Source: Enterobacter asburiae
GTDB lineage: Bacteria; Pseudomonadota; Gammaproteobacteria; Enterobacterales; Enterobacteriaceae
NCBI RefSeq assembly: GCF_021440515.1
Contig: NZ_JAKCMV010000032.1
Coordinates: 62,001 to 126,000 of the forward strand
Direction of reading: 5' to 3'
Length of the DNA: 64,000 bases
A program made the translations under genes and the position numbers. Positions 54,507 through 63,954 of this stretch are shown in pieces (the first letter of the stretch is position 1; each line of letters begins with the position of its first letter). The notes under the pieces were generated by a model. The model did not search any database and was not told where the DNA came from. It saw nothing but the letters and a program-made list of their open reading frames with translations.

Positions 54507-55682
54507 CCCTGAGACCGTCACGTTTGCGGCGGCGGCTTTCGCTCTCGCTACCGCATCATCCACGTTATCCCCGGTGGCTAACGCCACGCCCAGACGACGC
54601 GTGCCGTCGATCTCCGGTTTACCGAACAGACGCACCTGTAACCCTGCGCCCACCGCCCCTTCGACATTATCGAAAGTGACGTTCTGGCTGGTTAGCTGCG
54701 GCAGGATCACCGCCGACGCCGCCGGGCCATACTGACGAATGCCGCCAACCGGCAGGCCGAGGAAGGCGCGGACGTGCAGGGCGAACTCGGAGAGATCCTG
54801 AGAAATCAGCGTCACCATGCCGGTATCGTGCGGGCGAGGGGAGACTTCGCTGAAAATCACCTCGTCACCGCACACAAACAGCTCCACGCCGAACAGGCCA
54901 TAACCGCCCAGCGCCAGCACCACCTTACGGGCGATCTCCTGCGCGCGTTCCAGCGCCAGCACGCTCATCTGCTGCGGCTGCCAGGATTCCCGGTAATCGC
55001 CGTCTTCCTGACGATGGCCGATGGCGTCGCAGAAATGCACGCCGTCGACGGCGCTGACCGTCAGCAGGGTAATTTCGAAATCAAACTTCACCACGCCTTC
55101 TACAATCACGCGACCCGCGCCTGCACGACCGCCCTGTTGGGCGTAATCCCAGGCGCTGTCGAGGGTGGTGTTGTCGCGGATAAAGCTCTGACCCTTACCG
55201 GAAGAGCTCATAACCGGCTTAATGATGCACGGGTAGCCAATCTCTTCCACGGCCTGAAGAAACGCCGCTTTGCTGTCGGCGAAACGGTAGCTGGAGGTCG
55301 GCAGCGCCAGCTTTTCCGCCGCCAGGCGACGAATGCCTTCGCGGTTCATGGTGAGCTTCGCGGCGTTGGCGCACGGCACCACGCGCTGGCCTTCGTGCTC
55401 AAGGGCAATCAGGGTGTCGGTAGCGATGGCTTCGATCTCGGGGACTACGAAATCGGGCTTTTCCTCGGCAATCAGCGCGCGCAGGGCATCGCCGTCCAGC
55501 ATATTAATGACGTGAGCGCGATGGGCTACATGCATGGCGGGCGCGTCGGGATAGCGATCCACAGCGATCACCTCAACGCCTAAACGCTGACATTCAATGG
55601 CTACCTCTTTGCCCAGCTCCCCCGAGCCAAGCAGCATTACGCGAGTGGCTGCCGGACGCAGCGCGGTTCCTAAACGAGTCAT
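54504..55682 (-). CDS. purT: Formate-dependent GAR transformylase PurT
   Basis: PurT makes formylglycinamide ribonucleotide from GAR, formate and ATP, bypassing PurN. The 392-residue ATP-grasp enzyme has an N-terminal substrate domain ([19 protein letters not shown] in part), the ATP loop [11 protein letters not shown] and [16 protein letters not shown] in part. Length equals E. coli. A PurR box lies 34 bp upstream. Confidence 0.98.
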   Translation of the reverse strand: MTRLGTALRPAATRVMLLGSGELGKEVAIECQRLGVEVIAVDRYPDAPAMHVAHRAHVINMLDGDALRALIAEEKPDFVVPEIEAIATDTLIALEHEGQRVVPCANAAKLTMNREGIRRLAAEKLALPTSSYRFADSKAAFLQAVEEIGYPCIIKPVMSSSGKGQSFIRDNTTLDSAWDYAQQGGRAGAGRVIVEGVVKFDFEITLLTVSAVDGVHFCDAIGHRQEDGDYRESWQPQQMSVLALERAQEIARKVVLALGGYGLFGVELFVCGDEVIFSEVSPRPHDTGMVTLISQDLSEFALHVRAFLGLPVGGIRQYGPAASAVILPQLTSQNVTFDNVEGAVGAGLQVRLFGKPEIDGTRRLGVALATGDNVDDAVARAKAAAANVTVSG

Positions 55683-55715
55683 AACATCCCCCTAAAAAAG
55701 TTGCGCGCAGTATAA

Positions 55716-55731
55716 ACGAAAACGTTTGCGT
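55716..55731 (-). promoter_or_regulatory. PurR operator of purT
   Basis: Read on the purT strand, ACGCAAACGTTTTCGT fits the PurR consensus ANGCAANCGNTTNCNT at every defined position. It lies 34 bp before the purT start. Purine-bound PurR would repress the gene. Confidence 0.9.
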
Positions 55732-55852
55732 CTGTCTTCACTCAGGCCGAAAGAGGCGAGGCGGAATTTGCGCTTCTTTAGCGCAGCCAGACGTTTCCTG
55801 ACGCCCGCTCGCTTAGGCTTGGGGAAGTGTCCACCGTTAAGTGAGGAAAATC

Positions 55853-56503
55853 ATGTCAGGCTGGTTAAATCAATTGCAATCCATGTTGAGCCAAAAAAGC
55901 GCATCATCCGGCGAGCAGGGGCTGAGCAAACTGCTGGTGCCGGGGGCGTTAGGCGGGCTGGCGGGCCTGCTGGTGGCGAATAAATCCTCGCGCAAGCTGC
56001 TCGCGAAATATGGCACCGGCGCGCTGCTGGCGGGCGGCGGGGCCATCGCCGGAACGGTGCTGTGGAACAAATACAAAGACAAGATCCGCTCCGCCCATCA
56101 GGATGAGCCGCAGTACGGGCAGCAGGTTTCGCCCATGGATCTGCGCACGGAGCGGCTGATCCTTGCCCTGGTCTTTGCCGCGGAAAGCGATGGTCATATC
56201 GACGATAAAGAACGTTCCGCCATCGAGCAGCAGCTTAGTGAGGCAGGCGTAGAGGAGCAGGGCAGAGCGCTGGTGGCGCAGGCCATCGAGCAGCCGCTCG
56301 ATCCACAGCGTCTGGCCGAGAGCGTAAAAAACGAGGAGGAGGCGCTGGAGCTGTACTTCCTGAGCTGCGCGGCGGTAGATATCGACCACTTTATGGAGCG
56401 TAGCTATCTGAATGCCTTAGGCGATGCGCTGAAAATTCCGCAGGAGGTGCGCGAGGGTATCGAACAGGACATTAAGCAGCAAAAACAGGCATTAAAAGGG
56501 TAG
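55853..56503 (+). CDS. yebE: DUF533 / TerB-like protein YebE
   Basis: A 216-residue protein with a Gly/Ala-rich hydrophobic segment (about 30-70, ending LWNKYKDK) likely to lie in the inner membrane, and a C-terminal TerB-like helical domain with acidic motif [17 protein letters not shown]. coli YebE responds to envelope stress (Cpx); function unknown. ATG 55853 ([10 protein letters not shown]) matches E. coli. The genes yebF and yebG, which separate it from purT in E. coli, are absent. Confidence 0.92.
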   Translation: MSGWLNQLQSMLSQKSASSGEQGLSKLLVPGALGGLAGLLVANKSSRKLLAKYGTGALLAGGGAIAGTVLWNKYKDKIRSAHQDEPQYGQQVSPMDLRTERLILALVFAAESDGHIDDKERSAIEQQLSEAGVEEQGRALVAQAIEQPLDPQRLAESVKNEEEALELYFLSCAAVDIDHFMERSYLNALGDALKIPQEVREGIEQDIKQQKQALKG

Positions 56504-56590
56504 ATTGCACAGAGAGTGACGATGTTTCGCTTGCATCATGCGCGGGTTTTGCCAACCTTATAGGGTGTAAAACCAAAACGAATAACGAAC

Positions 56591-58657
56591 ATGTCACCAA
56601 AAGCGGAACGAAAACCGTACGCCATTACTACCCATGGCGATACGCGTATAGACAACTACTACTGGCTGCGGGACGACTCGCGTTCCCGGCCAGAGGTGCT
56701 GGATTATCTCCATCAGGAAAATGACTATGGCCGAAAGGTCATGGCCAGCCAGCAGGCGCTTCAGGATCGCCTGTTATCGGAGATGGTGAGCCGCATTCCC
56801 CAGCGTGATATCTCTGCCCCGTGGACTAAAAACGGCTATCGCTACCGGCATATTTACGAGCCGGGAAACGAATACCCCGTTTATCAGCGCCAGTCCGTTC
56901 TGAGCGCCGAATGGGACGACTGGGACATTCTGCTGGATGCGAACCAGCGCGCGGCCCACAGCGAGTTCTATACGCTTGGCGGCATGTCGATCTCCCCGGA
57001 TAACGCGATTATGGCGCTGGCGGAAGATTATCTCTCCCGCCGTCAGTACGGCCTCCGGTTCCGTAATCTGGAAAGCGGCAACTGGTATCCGGAAACCCTG
57101 GTAAACGTCTCCCCGGACTTCGTCTGGGGAAATGATTCCGAAACGGTCTATTACGTCAAAAAGCACGCCTCGACGCTGCTGCCCTATCAGGTCTGGCGAC
57201 ATACCGTCGGCACCTCGTCCGAACAGGACGAGCTGGTATACGAAGAGAAAGACGAAACTTTCTACGTCAGCCTGCATAAAACCACCTCGCGCCACTACGT
57301 GATTATTTTTCTCGCCAGCGCGACCACATCTGAAGTGCTGCTGCTGGACGCGGAGCTTCCCGACGCGCAGCCGCTCTGCTTCCTGCCGCGCCGAAAAGAT
57401 CACGAATACAGCCTGGACCACTTCCAGCACAGCTTTTACCTGCGCTCTAACCGCGAGGGGAAAAACTTCGGGCTGTATAAAACTAAGGTGCGCGACGAGC
57501 GGAAGTGGGAGGTGCTCATTCCCGCCCGCGACCAGGTGATGCTCGAAGGCTTTACGCTCTTCACCGACTGGCTGGTGGTGGAGGAGCGCCAGCGCGGGCT
57601 GACCAGCCTGCGGCAAATCAACCGTAAAACCCGTGAAGTCACGGGAATCGCCTTTGACGATCCGGCCTACGTGACGTGGATAGGCTTCAACCCTGAGCCG
57701 GAGTCGTCGCGCCTGCGCTACGGCTACTCGTCTATGACCACCCCTGACACGCTGTTTGAACTGGATATGGACACCGGACAGCGGCAGGTGATCAAACAGG
57801 CGGAGGTCAGCGGTTTTGAGTCGGAGAATTACCGCAGCGAGCACCTGTGGATCAAGGCGCGCGACGGCGTGGAGGTGCCGGTATCGCTGGTTTACCGTAA
57901 GGAGCATTTCCGCAAGGGCAAAAATCCGCTGCTGGTGTACGGCTATGGCTCGTACGGCTCCAGCATGGATGCGGATTTCAGCAGCAGCAGGCTGAGCCTT
58001 CTCGATCGCGGTTTCGTCTTTGCGATCGCCCATATTCGCGGCGGCGGCGAATTAGGCCATCACTGGTACGAAGAGGGGAAATTTCTCAAGAAGAAAAACA
58101 CCTTTAATGACTACATCGACGTCTGCGATGCGCTGATTGCCCAGGGCTACGGCGACCCGCAGCTCTGCTTTGGCATGGGCGGCAGCGCGGGTGGGATGCT
58201 GATGGGTACGGTCATTAACCAGCGTCCTGAGCTCTTTAAAGGGATCGTCGCCCAGGTGCCGTTTGTTGACGTGCTGACCACCATGCTCGATGAGTCCATT
58301 CCGCTCACCACGGGTGAGTTTGAAGAGTGGGGGAATCCGCAGGACGAAACTTATTATCGCTATATGAAGGAGTACAGCCCGTACGATAACGTCGAGGCGA
58401 AAGCCTATCCGCACCTGCTGGTGACGACCGGGCTGCATGATTCCCAGGTGCAGTACTGGGAGCCCGCCAAGTGGGTGGCCAAACTGCGCGAGCTGAAAAC
58501 CGACGATAATCTTCTGCTGCTTTGCACCGATATGGATTCCGGGCACGGCGGGAAATCCGGGCGTTTTAAATCCTACGAAGGGGTGGCGCTGGAGTATGCC
58601 TTTTTGATTGGCCTGGCGCAGGGTACGCTGCCAGGCTCATCGTCAGGCGTCGCCTAA
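56591..58657 (+). CDS. ptrB: Oligopeptidase B (PtrB)
   Basis: A 688-residue cytoplasmic serine peptidase of the prolyl oligopeptidase family (S9A) that cuts small peptides after Lys or Arg. It has an N-terminal seven-bladed propeller and a C-terminal alpha/beta hydrolase domain with the nucleophile in [10 protein letters not shown], the Asp in [12 protein letters not shown] and the His in [10 protein letters not shown]. Length is two residues more than E. coli. Its end overlaps the converging exoX gene by 15 bp. Confidence 0.97.
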   Translation: MSPKAERKPYAITTHGDTRIDNYYWLRDDSRSRPEVLDYLHQENDYGRKVMASQQALQDRLLSEMVSRIPQRDISAPWTKNGYRYRHIYEPGNEYPVYQRQSVLSAEWDDWDILLDANQRAAHSEFYTLGGMSISPDNAIMALAEDYLSRRQYGLRFRNLESGNWYPETLVNVSPDFVWGNDSETVYYVKKHASTLLPYQVWRHTVGTSSEQDELVYEEKDETFYVSLHKTTSRHYVIIFLASATTSEVLLLDAELPDAQPLCFLPRRKDHEYSLDHFQHSFYLRSNREGKNFGLYKTKVRDERKWEVLIPARDQVMLEGFTLFTDWLVVEERQRGLTSLRQINRKTREVTGIAFDDPAYVTWIGFNPEPESSRLRYGYSSMTTPDTLFELDMDTGQRQVIKQAEVSGFESENYRSEHLWIKARDGVEVPVSLVYRKEHFRKGKNPLLVYGYGSYGSSMDADFSSSRLSLLDRGFVFAIAHIRGGGELGHHWYEEGKFLKKKNTFNDYIDVCDALIAQGYGDPQLCFGMGGSAGGMLMGTVINQRPELFKGIVAQVPFVDVLTTMLDESIPLTTGEFEEWGNPQDETYYRYMKEYSPYDNVEAKAYPHLLVTTGLHDSQVQYWEPAKWVAKLRELKTDDNLLLLCTDMDSGHGGKSGRFKSYEGVALEYAFLIGLAQGTLPGSSSGVA

Positions 58658-59305
58658 ATAGTGCTTAAGCGTTAGCCGCAGCTCCGGGCTCATTCTGTCA
58701 AGGTTGTTATACAGCCAGCGCAGATAGCCCGGATCTTTATCCGCAATTTCCGACACCGCCTTGCCGCGATATTTGCCGAAGGTGAAGGTCGTCATCAGCG
58801 CAGGGCGGCCGGTAATCGTCGCCATGTCATCCGGCGTCCAGCCCGACGTATTCATGATATCGATCAGCAGCGCCGCGGTGATGTAGCAGTCGTACAGGGC
58901 GCGGTGATGATGCAGCCCTTCCGGGGTTTTAACGCTGAGCTTGCGGGATTTGTACAGCGCCATGTTGCTGTATTTAATCCCCGGCCACAGGCGGCGGGCC
59001 AGCTTCATGGTGCAGATCCACTCGCCGGGCATTTCAGGTAACACGCGGCGGTCAAAGCTGGCGTTATGGGCCACGTACCAGGTGCTGCCGTAATAGTGCG
59101 GGATCACCTCTTCAATCCACGGCTTATCCGCCACCATTGATTCGGTGATGCGGTGGATCGCCATCGCCTGCGGGCTGATAGGGCGATCCGGGCGCACGAG
59201 ATGGCTCATGGGGTTGACTATTTTTCCGTCAACCACGTCCACAGAGGCCACTTCCACTATTCCGCCCTGAAGATCGCAAGTTTCGGTATCGATGACGCGC
59301 AGCAT
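58643..59305 (-). CDS. exoX: Exodeoxyribonuclease X
   Basis: ExoX is a DnaQ-like 3'-5' exonuclease acting on single- and double-stranded DNA in repair. The 220-residue protein has the DEDDh residues: Asp and Glu in VIDTETCD, Asp in [11 protein letters not shown] and His plus Asp in [11 protein letters not shown]. It overlaps ptrB at the 3' ends and is followed upstream by yobB. Confidence 0.96.
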   Translation of the reverse strand: MLRVIDTETCDLQGGIVEVASVDVVDGKIVNPMSHLVRPDRPISPQAMAIHRITESMVADKPWIEEVIPHYYGSTWYVAHNASFDRRVLPEMPGEWICTMKLARRLWPGIKYSNMALYKSRKLSVKTPEGLHHHRALYDCYITAALLIDIMNTSGWTPDDMATITGRPALMTTFTFGKYRGKAVSEIADKDPGYLRWLYNNLDRMSPELRLTLKHYLGDA

Positions 59306-59329
59306 TGATCGCTCCTGACCATAAAACGC

Positions 59330-59980
59330 TTAGCCTAATGGAATGATATCGCCTTGCCAACCCCGTCGGTCCCGCGAGCCGGTCAGCAGCAGCTCGCCCT
59401 TATCGGCGCGAACGATAAGCTGGCCTTTCTCATCCCACAGCGCGCTTCCGCTGCGCGCGTTCGCCATCAGCACCGCAATGGCATATTTATGGGCAAAGCG
59501 CTGGAGCGCGCCGATAGACTGCCGCCAGCGATGCTCGCCCACGTCCTGGCTGCTGGTGAACAGCGCCGCCATCGGGTCGAGAATCGGCGTGTCGGCGTGG
59601 GTATCCACGATGGTGAGCTGTTTATCGCCGGGAATAAGGCTGGCGCCACCTCCCTGCGGATAGCGGAGCACCGTGTCGGAGCAGGGGCTGAAAAGCGCTA
59701 ACCCCTTCTGGCGCACGCCGCCATCGTCGAGGGTGATACCGGCAATGACCGTAATCTTGTGCAGATGGGTAGCGTTGAGAATGGGATCGAGTTGCCGATC
59801 TCTCGGCGGTTCGGGCAAATTCGCCTCGCCGGGGCCGGTCAGGGAGAGTTCAGGAAAGACCAGGAGATCGCACCGCTGTCGGGCGGCCTCAACGATAAAC
59901 CGCAAATGGTGCGCAACGTGCGCGTCCACACAGCTATCCTGGCGGACGTACTGGGCAGCAGCAATATTCCATCGAGACAT
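59330..59980 (-). CDS. yobB: Nitrilase-fold protein YobB, catalytic residues missing
   Basis: A 216-residue carbon-nitrogen hydrolase-like protein at the E. coli yobB position, 24 bp upstream of exoX. It keeps the first catalytic residue of the family, Glu44 in VFPELSLTG, and the late motif NARSGSALWDEKG. The expected Lys after the second strand is absent (VLRYPQGGG), and the segment that normally holds the nucleophile Cys (about 131-142, TPILDPMAALFT) has none; the cysteines present (7, 37, 100) are elsewhere. It is therefore unlikely to be a working amidase of the usual type. Start ATG 59980; a longer frame to 60058 lacks support. Confidence 0.85.
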   Translation of the reverse strand: MSRWNIAAAQYVRQDSCVDAHVAHHLRFIVEAARQRCDLLVFPELSLTGPGEANLPEPPRDRQLDPILNATHLHKITVIAGITLDDGGVRQKGLALFSPCSDTVLRYPQGGGASLIPGDKQLTIVDTHADTPILDPMAALFTSSQDVGEHRWRQSIGALQRFAHKYAIAVLMANARSGSALWDEKGQLIVRADKGELLLTGSRDRRGWQGDIIPLG

Positions 59981-60090
59981 TGTGACATCCTTATACACAG
60001 AGTCGCAGGGAGTTAAGAATACACCTAATTTTATAAGGGTATTCCTATATTGCCACACTACACGTAAGGAAATGTAACACTCGATTAAGG

Positions 60091-60321
60091 TTACTTAACT
60101 TTCGGTTCCCAGGGTAAACGCGACAGATTCACCGAGGCCAGGCGGTGGGCGATTAACCGCTCGCGAAACCAGTCGCGCAGATGGGCAGGCTGTTCGCGCT
60201 CTACCACTTCGGCAATTACAGGCATGTTGTAGCGCTCTTTAAACGCAACGCCCGCAGCGGCAAGATCGACATTGACTTTGTCCATCTCGTCCTGAGGAAG
60301 GGCGGCCAGATTTGTCTTCAT
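60091..60321 (-). CDS. holE: DNA polymerase III theta subunit HolE
   Basis: HolE binds and stabilises the DnaQ proofreading subunit of DNA polymerase III. ATG 60321 gives 76 residues, exactly the E. coli length, with [20 protein letters not shown] and the tail [11 protein letters not shown] strong ribosome-binding site (GGAGAAGGAA) stands just upstream. The 67-codon upstream frame crosses the yobA leader and is not part of the gene. Confidence 0.96.
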   Translation of the reverse strand: MKTNLAALPQDEMDKVNVDLAAAGVAFKERYNMPVIAEVVEREQPAHLRDWFRERLIAHRLASVNLSRLPWEPKVK

Positions 60322-60458
60322 TTCCTTCTCCTTTTTTTGCGGCGGCAACGTTACCGCGATTATACGACGCTGACAAGCAGGCGCAGGATGATCCTCGACT
60401 CGAATATTATACAAGGTTATCCTCTGTCCTATAGACATAACAAAAAGGAATGATTGTG

Positions 60459-60833
60459 ATGACTTTTTTCTCAACCCGTACCGCCTGCGCGCTGGCTTTT
60501 GTCGTTTCAACGCTAGCGGCACCTTCCGTACTGGCCCATGCGCATCTTAAACAGCAAACGCCCGCCGCTGATTCACAGGTCGCCGCGGCGCCTAAGACGT
60601 TAACGCTGAAATTCTCCGAAGGCATCGAACCGGCGTTCAGCGGCGTCACCGTGACCGACGGGCAGCAGCAGACCGTAAAAACGGGCGCCATCGCGCTCGA
60701 TGAGCAGGACAAAACGCGGGTCACCGTTCCGCTGGCTCAGCCGCTTAGCGCGGGGACTTATCTTGTCAAGTGGCACGTGGTGTCTGTTGACGGCCACAAA
60801 ACCAAGGGCAGCTACCGTTTCAGCGTGAAATAA
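60459..60833 (+). CDS. yobA: CopC-like periplasmic copper-binding protein YobA
   Basis: A 124-residue periplasmic protein of the CopC family. The signal peptide ends SVLA, leaving a mature N terminus HAHLKQQTP whose first His is a copper(II) ligand, with Asp and His in [13 protein letters not shown] completing the site. ATG 60459 is preferred: AAGGA is 9 nt upstream and length equals E. coli, whereas ATG 60450 abuts the ribosome-binding site. It is followed 1 bp later by yebZ. Confidence 0.95.
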   Translation: MTFFSTRTACALAFVVSTLAAPSVLAHAHLKQQTPAADSQVAAAPKTLTLKFSEGIEPAFSGVTVTDGQQQTVKTGAIALDEQDKTRVTVPLAQPLSAGTYLVKWHVVSVDGHKTKGSYRFSVK

Positions 60834-60834
60834 C

Positions 60835-61707
60835 ATGCTGGCGTTGAGCTACGTCGCCCTGCGATTTGTGCATTTTGCCGCGCTGATGCTGATCTTCGGC
60901 AACGCGTTTTACAGCGCCTGGCTTGCGCCCACCGCGCTGCAACGGCTTATGACGCGGCGCTTTCAGCAGCAGCAAAAAATAGCCGCGCTGGTCAGCCTGT
61001 TTTCGGCGCTGATGATGTTTGCGCTTCAGGGCGGATTAATGGGAAACGGCTGGGGCGATGCTGTGCGCCCGGATATCTGGAAGATTGTCGCGGGCACGCA
61101 GTTTGGTAGCGTATGGCTGTGGCAGATAATCCTGGCCTTTATCACCGCCGCCGCCACGTGGATCGCCCCGCAAAGAGGCGCACGTCGGCTCCTGCTGCTG
61201 GCGATGGGGCAATTTCTGCTGCTGGCAGGCGTTGGTCACGCGGCGATGAACGAAGGTGTAGCGGGCGCGTTGCAGCGCACCAGCCATGCGGTTCATCTGG
61301 TGTGTGCGGCGACCTGGATCGGCGGGCTGTTGCCACTGCTCTACTGCATGACGCTCGCAAAAGGGCGCTGGCAGGGGGCGGCTATCTACACCATGATGCG
61401 TTTCTCCCGCGTGGGGCACTATGCGGTGGCGGGCGTGATCCTCACCGGTATTATCAACGGGCTCTTTATCGTTGGGCTAAACGCCCCCTGGCGGACCGGA
61501 TACGGCCAGCTGCTGTTGTTCAAATGTGCGCTGGTGGCGATGATGGTAGCAATTGCGCTGACGAATCGGTATTTTCTGGTGCCACGCTTTGGCGCAAACG
61601 CCGGGCGAGAACAACACATATTTATCAGGATGACACAGGCAGAGGTTGTGCTGGGCGCGCTGGTACTGGCAACGGTCAGTCTGTTCGCGACCTGGGAACC
61701 CTTCTGA
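60835..61707 (+). CDS. yebZ: CopD-like inner-membrane protein YebZ
   Basis: A 290-residue inner-membrane protein with about eight hydrophobic helices, CopD family. Conserved His residues lie in [18 protein letters not shown] and [19 protein letters not shown] in part. With YobA it likely moves or senses copper across the inner membrane. The yobA-yebZ-yebY genes are spaced as an operon. Confidence 0.95.
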   Translation: MLALSYVALRFVHFAALMLIFGNAFYSAWLAPTALQRLMTRRFQQQQKIAALVSLFSALMMFALQGGLMGNGWGDAVRPDIWKIVAGTQFGSVWLWQIILAFITAAATWIAPQRGARRLLLLAMGQFLLLAGVGHAAMNEGVAGALQRTSHAVHLVCAATWIGGLLPLLYCMTLAKGRWQGAAIYTMMRFSRVGHYAVAGVILTGIINGLFIVGLNAPWRTGYGQLLLFKCALVAMMVAIALTNRYFLVPRFGANAGREQHIFIRMTQAEVVLGALVLATVSLFATWEPF

Positions 61708-61721
61708 CAAGGTTAAAACAT

Positions 61722-62060
61722 ATGAAAAAGACACTGCTTTCGCTTTTACTGCTGACCTGTACGGGAAGCGCGCTGGCTGCGCCACAGGTGATTACGGTCA
61801 GTCGGTTTGAAGTGGGTAAAGAGAAATGGGCGTTTAATCGTGAAGAGGTGATGCTGACCTGCCGTCCTGGCCACGCGCTGTATGCCATTAACCCGAGCAC
61901 GCTGGTGCAGTATCCGCTCAACGATGCCGCGCAGCAGCAGGTCGACAGCGGTAAAAGCAGCGGCACGTCCATTAGCGTGATCCAGATTGACGATCCGGCA
62001 AACCCGGGGCATAAGATGAGTCTGGCACCCTTTATTGAGCGCGCCGGGAAGCTCTGCTAG
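61722..62060 (+). CDS. yebY: DUF2511 protein YebY
   Basis: A 112-residue periplasmic protein. The signal peptide ends GSALA and the mature protein has two cysteines (MLTCRPG and the C-terminal GKLC) and the motif [11 protein letters not shown]. coli YebY is of the same length and is the third gene of the copper-linked yobA operon; function unknown. Start ATG 61722 lies 14 bp after yebZ. Confidence 0.93.
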   Translation: MKKTLLSLLLLTCTGSALAAPQVITVSRFEVGKEKWAFNREEVMLTCRPGHALYAINPSTLVQYPLNDAAQQQVDSGKSSGTSISVIQIDDPANPGHKMSLAPFIERAGKLC

Positions 62061-62080
62061 CCATCGGGTTTCCAATAATA

Positions 62081-62117
62081 AAAAACCGCAGTTGCTTGTG
62101 AAAGCACTGCGGTTTTT
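62081..62117 (+). terminator. Terminator of the yobA-yebZ-yebY operon
   Basis: AAAAACCGCAGT (62081-62092) pairs perfectly with ACTGCGGTTTTT (62106-62117). Confidence 0.9.
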
Positions 62118-62189
62118 CAGTTTATATGATGCTGTTACGCTTTTTTTCAGACCACTTTTGCTGTGGACTGGAAAACCTGGCGCGGTCAT

Positions 62190-62196
62190 CTATTCT
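62190..62196 (+). promoter_or_regulatory. Sigma-S type -10 element of sdsR
   Basis: CTATTCT followed by TAAA lies 7-8 bp before the SdsR 5' end. It fits the extended sigma-S -10 pattern (CTATACT) known for this RNA in E. coli and Salmonella. Confidence 0.7.
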
Positions 62197-62203
62197 TAAA
62201 GTG

Positions 62204-62306
62204 CCAGGCGATTTTAGCCTGCATTAATGCCAACTTTTAGCGCACGGCTCTCTCCCAAGAGCCATTTCCCTGGACCGAATACAGGAATCGTATTCGGTCT
62301 CTTTTT
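62204..62306 (+). ncRNA. sdsR: Sigma-S dependent small RNA SdsR (RyeB)
   Basis: About 103 nt that match the conserved enterobacterial SdsR almost throughout: the 5' part GGCGATTTTAGCCTGCATTA, the internal hairpin GGCTCTCTCCCAAGAGCC and the terminator hairpin (62273-62282 with 62290-62299) before a T run. SdsR binds Hfq in stationary phase and represses outer-membrane and mutS mRNAs. Its place next to yebY is that of E. coli, where an antisense RNA, SraC (RyeA), overlaps it; the same is likely here but was not read directly. The prophage remnant begins just downstream. Confidence 0.92.
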
Positions 62307-62439
62307 ATCTGTATTCTATTTCAGTCACTTACGGCGCTCCGTCCGAAAATGTCCTAAAATTGTCTGAACTTCAATATCCGGCATTTCCCGTTATACCATA
62401 CCGTTTTTAACATTCACAATTCATTTACACGCAAATTTT
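62307..62439. other. Probable attachment-end segment of a prophage
   Basis: These 133 bp lie between the sdsR terminator and the integrase stop codon, where a phage attachment site and integrase arm sites are expected. It holds three 10-bp direct repeats at 62341-62371. The second attachment copy would lie outside the window, so the exact site cannot be fixed. Confidence 0.5.
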
Positions 62440-63042
62440 TCAAATCATCACGTATTCTTTTTTCCTGCTGTCCAGGTACTTTGTGGTCATTTTCTCTGAC
62501 TTATGACCGAACAGCTGCTGAACAAATTCCTTCCCAAACTGCTTCTTGTACATCCTCCCGGAAAGGCTCCGGATCTCATGAAATGACGGCGGCCTGTCAG
62601 TAAACTCCAGTCCTGAAAAATTTCTCGCTTTTACAAAACCTTTTGTCAGGCTATCCAGATTTATACTGCCGTCTACACTGTTTTTCCGTAGCCCTGGGCT
62701 TATCAAAAAATCGCACCGGCTAACCAGGCGGCAGCGGTCGATCACGGTCGACAGTCGCAGGCCAGATTCTTTGAGCGTCAGTGATAACGGTATGGCCAGA
62801 CAGGCCCCGGTCTTCTGCTGCTCAACATACAGTCGATCGTCTTTGATATCTGTGAAGCGCATCCGGGCTACGTCTTCTCGCCGCTGGGCAGTGACCAGCG
62901 CCAGATCCATCGCCAGGCCAAACCATGCCGGCATGCGTTCAGCACCTGCGCGCACGGCCACAAACATCTCGTACTCGAGGCGTTCGCGCTGAACCTCAAT
63001 CTTCGGTGCGCGGGTATGGCGACGGCGCAGCGCCTTACCCAA
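62440..63042 (-). pseudogene. Phage integrase fragment (lambda Int family, C-terminal half)
   Basis: The catalytic half of a tyrosine recombinase of the lambda Int type. All active residues are visible in the roughly 190 real residues: Arg54 (VTAQRREDV), Lys77 (VEQQKTG), His155 and Arg158 (FHEIRSLSG), His180 (LFGHKSEK) and Tyr189 (TKYLDSR), counted from the TTG at 63042. The N-terminal core-binding and arm-binding domains are gone: alignment by eye to lambda Int is lost near TRAPK, about base 63015, where tail-gene sequence on the other strand begins. It is a deletion remnant and unlikely to recombine DNA. Confidence 0.88.
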
Positions 63043-63954
63043 TCGGGCGGCCTCTTCGATGACGCGATTGAAAGCATGTTTTCCGCGTTCTCACTCTCCG
63101 GCATCCCGGATTTTATTCAGAATGACGTGCTGGCGGACGCCGCGGCGATGATCGGCGATGTCGCAGATGCGTTCCGGATGGTCGATTCCGGCGTCTCTGC
63201 GGCGATGCGTCTGCTGCAGGGGGATCTGTCGGTCATTCTGATGCCGCCCAGCGCGGCCAGCGATTTTGTGCGTGCACTGCAAAAGGCGTGGCGTGCGGGT
63301 GATCGGCTGACGGGCGATACGTCAGACCTTGTGACGATGATTAAGACGATGTCCGGCGTAACGCTTGATCCAGGGCTGGCGCCACGGGGAACCTGGCCGA
63401 CAGATTCCGGTTCTGTAGGGATGCAAAAATCCCGCAGTAATATGGTCGCCGCAGCGATCCGCTCCACGGCGATTAGCACTGCATCCCAGACCGTTGCAAC
63501 ACTGGCACAGCCGAAAACCATCGCGGCGCCGCAGGGGCAAGCCGGGAAGGTAACCGGCGGTGCATCGACTAACGATATCATCAATATTTCACATCCCGCG
63601 CTGGACGGTTCGGCCAGTACGACGGTGGAAGACGATCCGCCCACGTGGGATGAATTAACTGAAATTCGCTCGGCTCTGAATTCCGCTATTGATCAGGAGC
63701 AGCTGCGCATCACTGACGATGGGATTTTTCAGCAAATCACTGTGCTCAGAACGGACCTTAACCGTGATATTTCCGCGCGTCTTGCACAGGTGGAAATCAC
63801 TGCTGAGCGCACGCCCCCGGAGGTTCTACCGGCGCTGGTGCTGGCGGCGGGCTGGTATGACGACGCGGCGCGGGAAGTGGACATACTCACCCGAAACGTG
63901 GTTCCCCATCCGGGTTTTGTGCCTGTTAAACCTCTGAGGGTACCGGTCCGATGA
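63016..63954 (+). pseudogene. Mu-like DNA circularisation protein fragment (gpN family, C-terminal part)
   Basis: About 312 codons of the C-terminal part of a tail protein of the Mu N / DNA circularisation family, with GGLFDDAIESMFSAFSLSG in part, AFRMVDSGVSAAMRLLQGDL in part and the usual end NVVPHPGFVPVKPLRV. Full-length members are about 450 residues or more; the N-terminal domain is missing. ATG 63016 falls at the junction with the integrase fragment and is probably a chance start. The stop overlaps the next gene start (ATGA), typical of an intact tail operon from here on. Confidence 0.75.

Noticed and set aside
62120..62200. A tRNA gene as the prophage attachment site
   Set aside because: No cloverleaf could be drawn and no CCA-like 3' end is present; the nearby RNA gene is sdsR.
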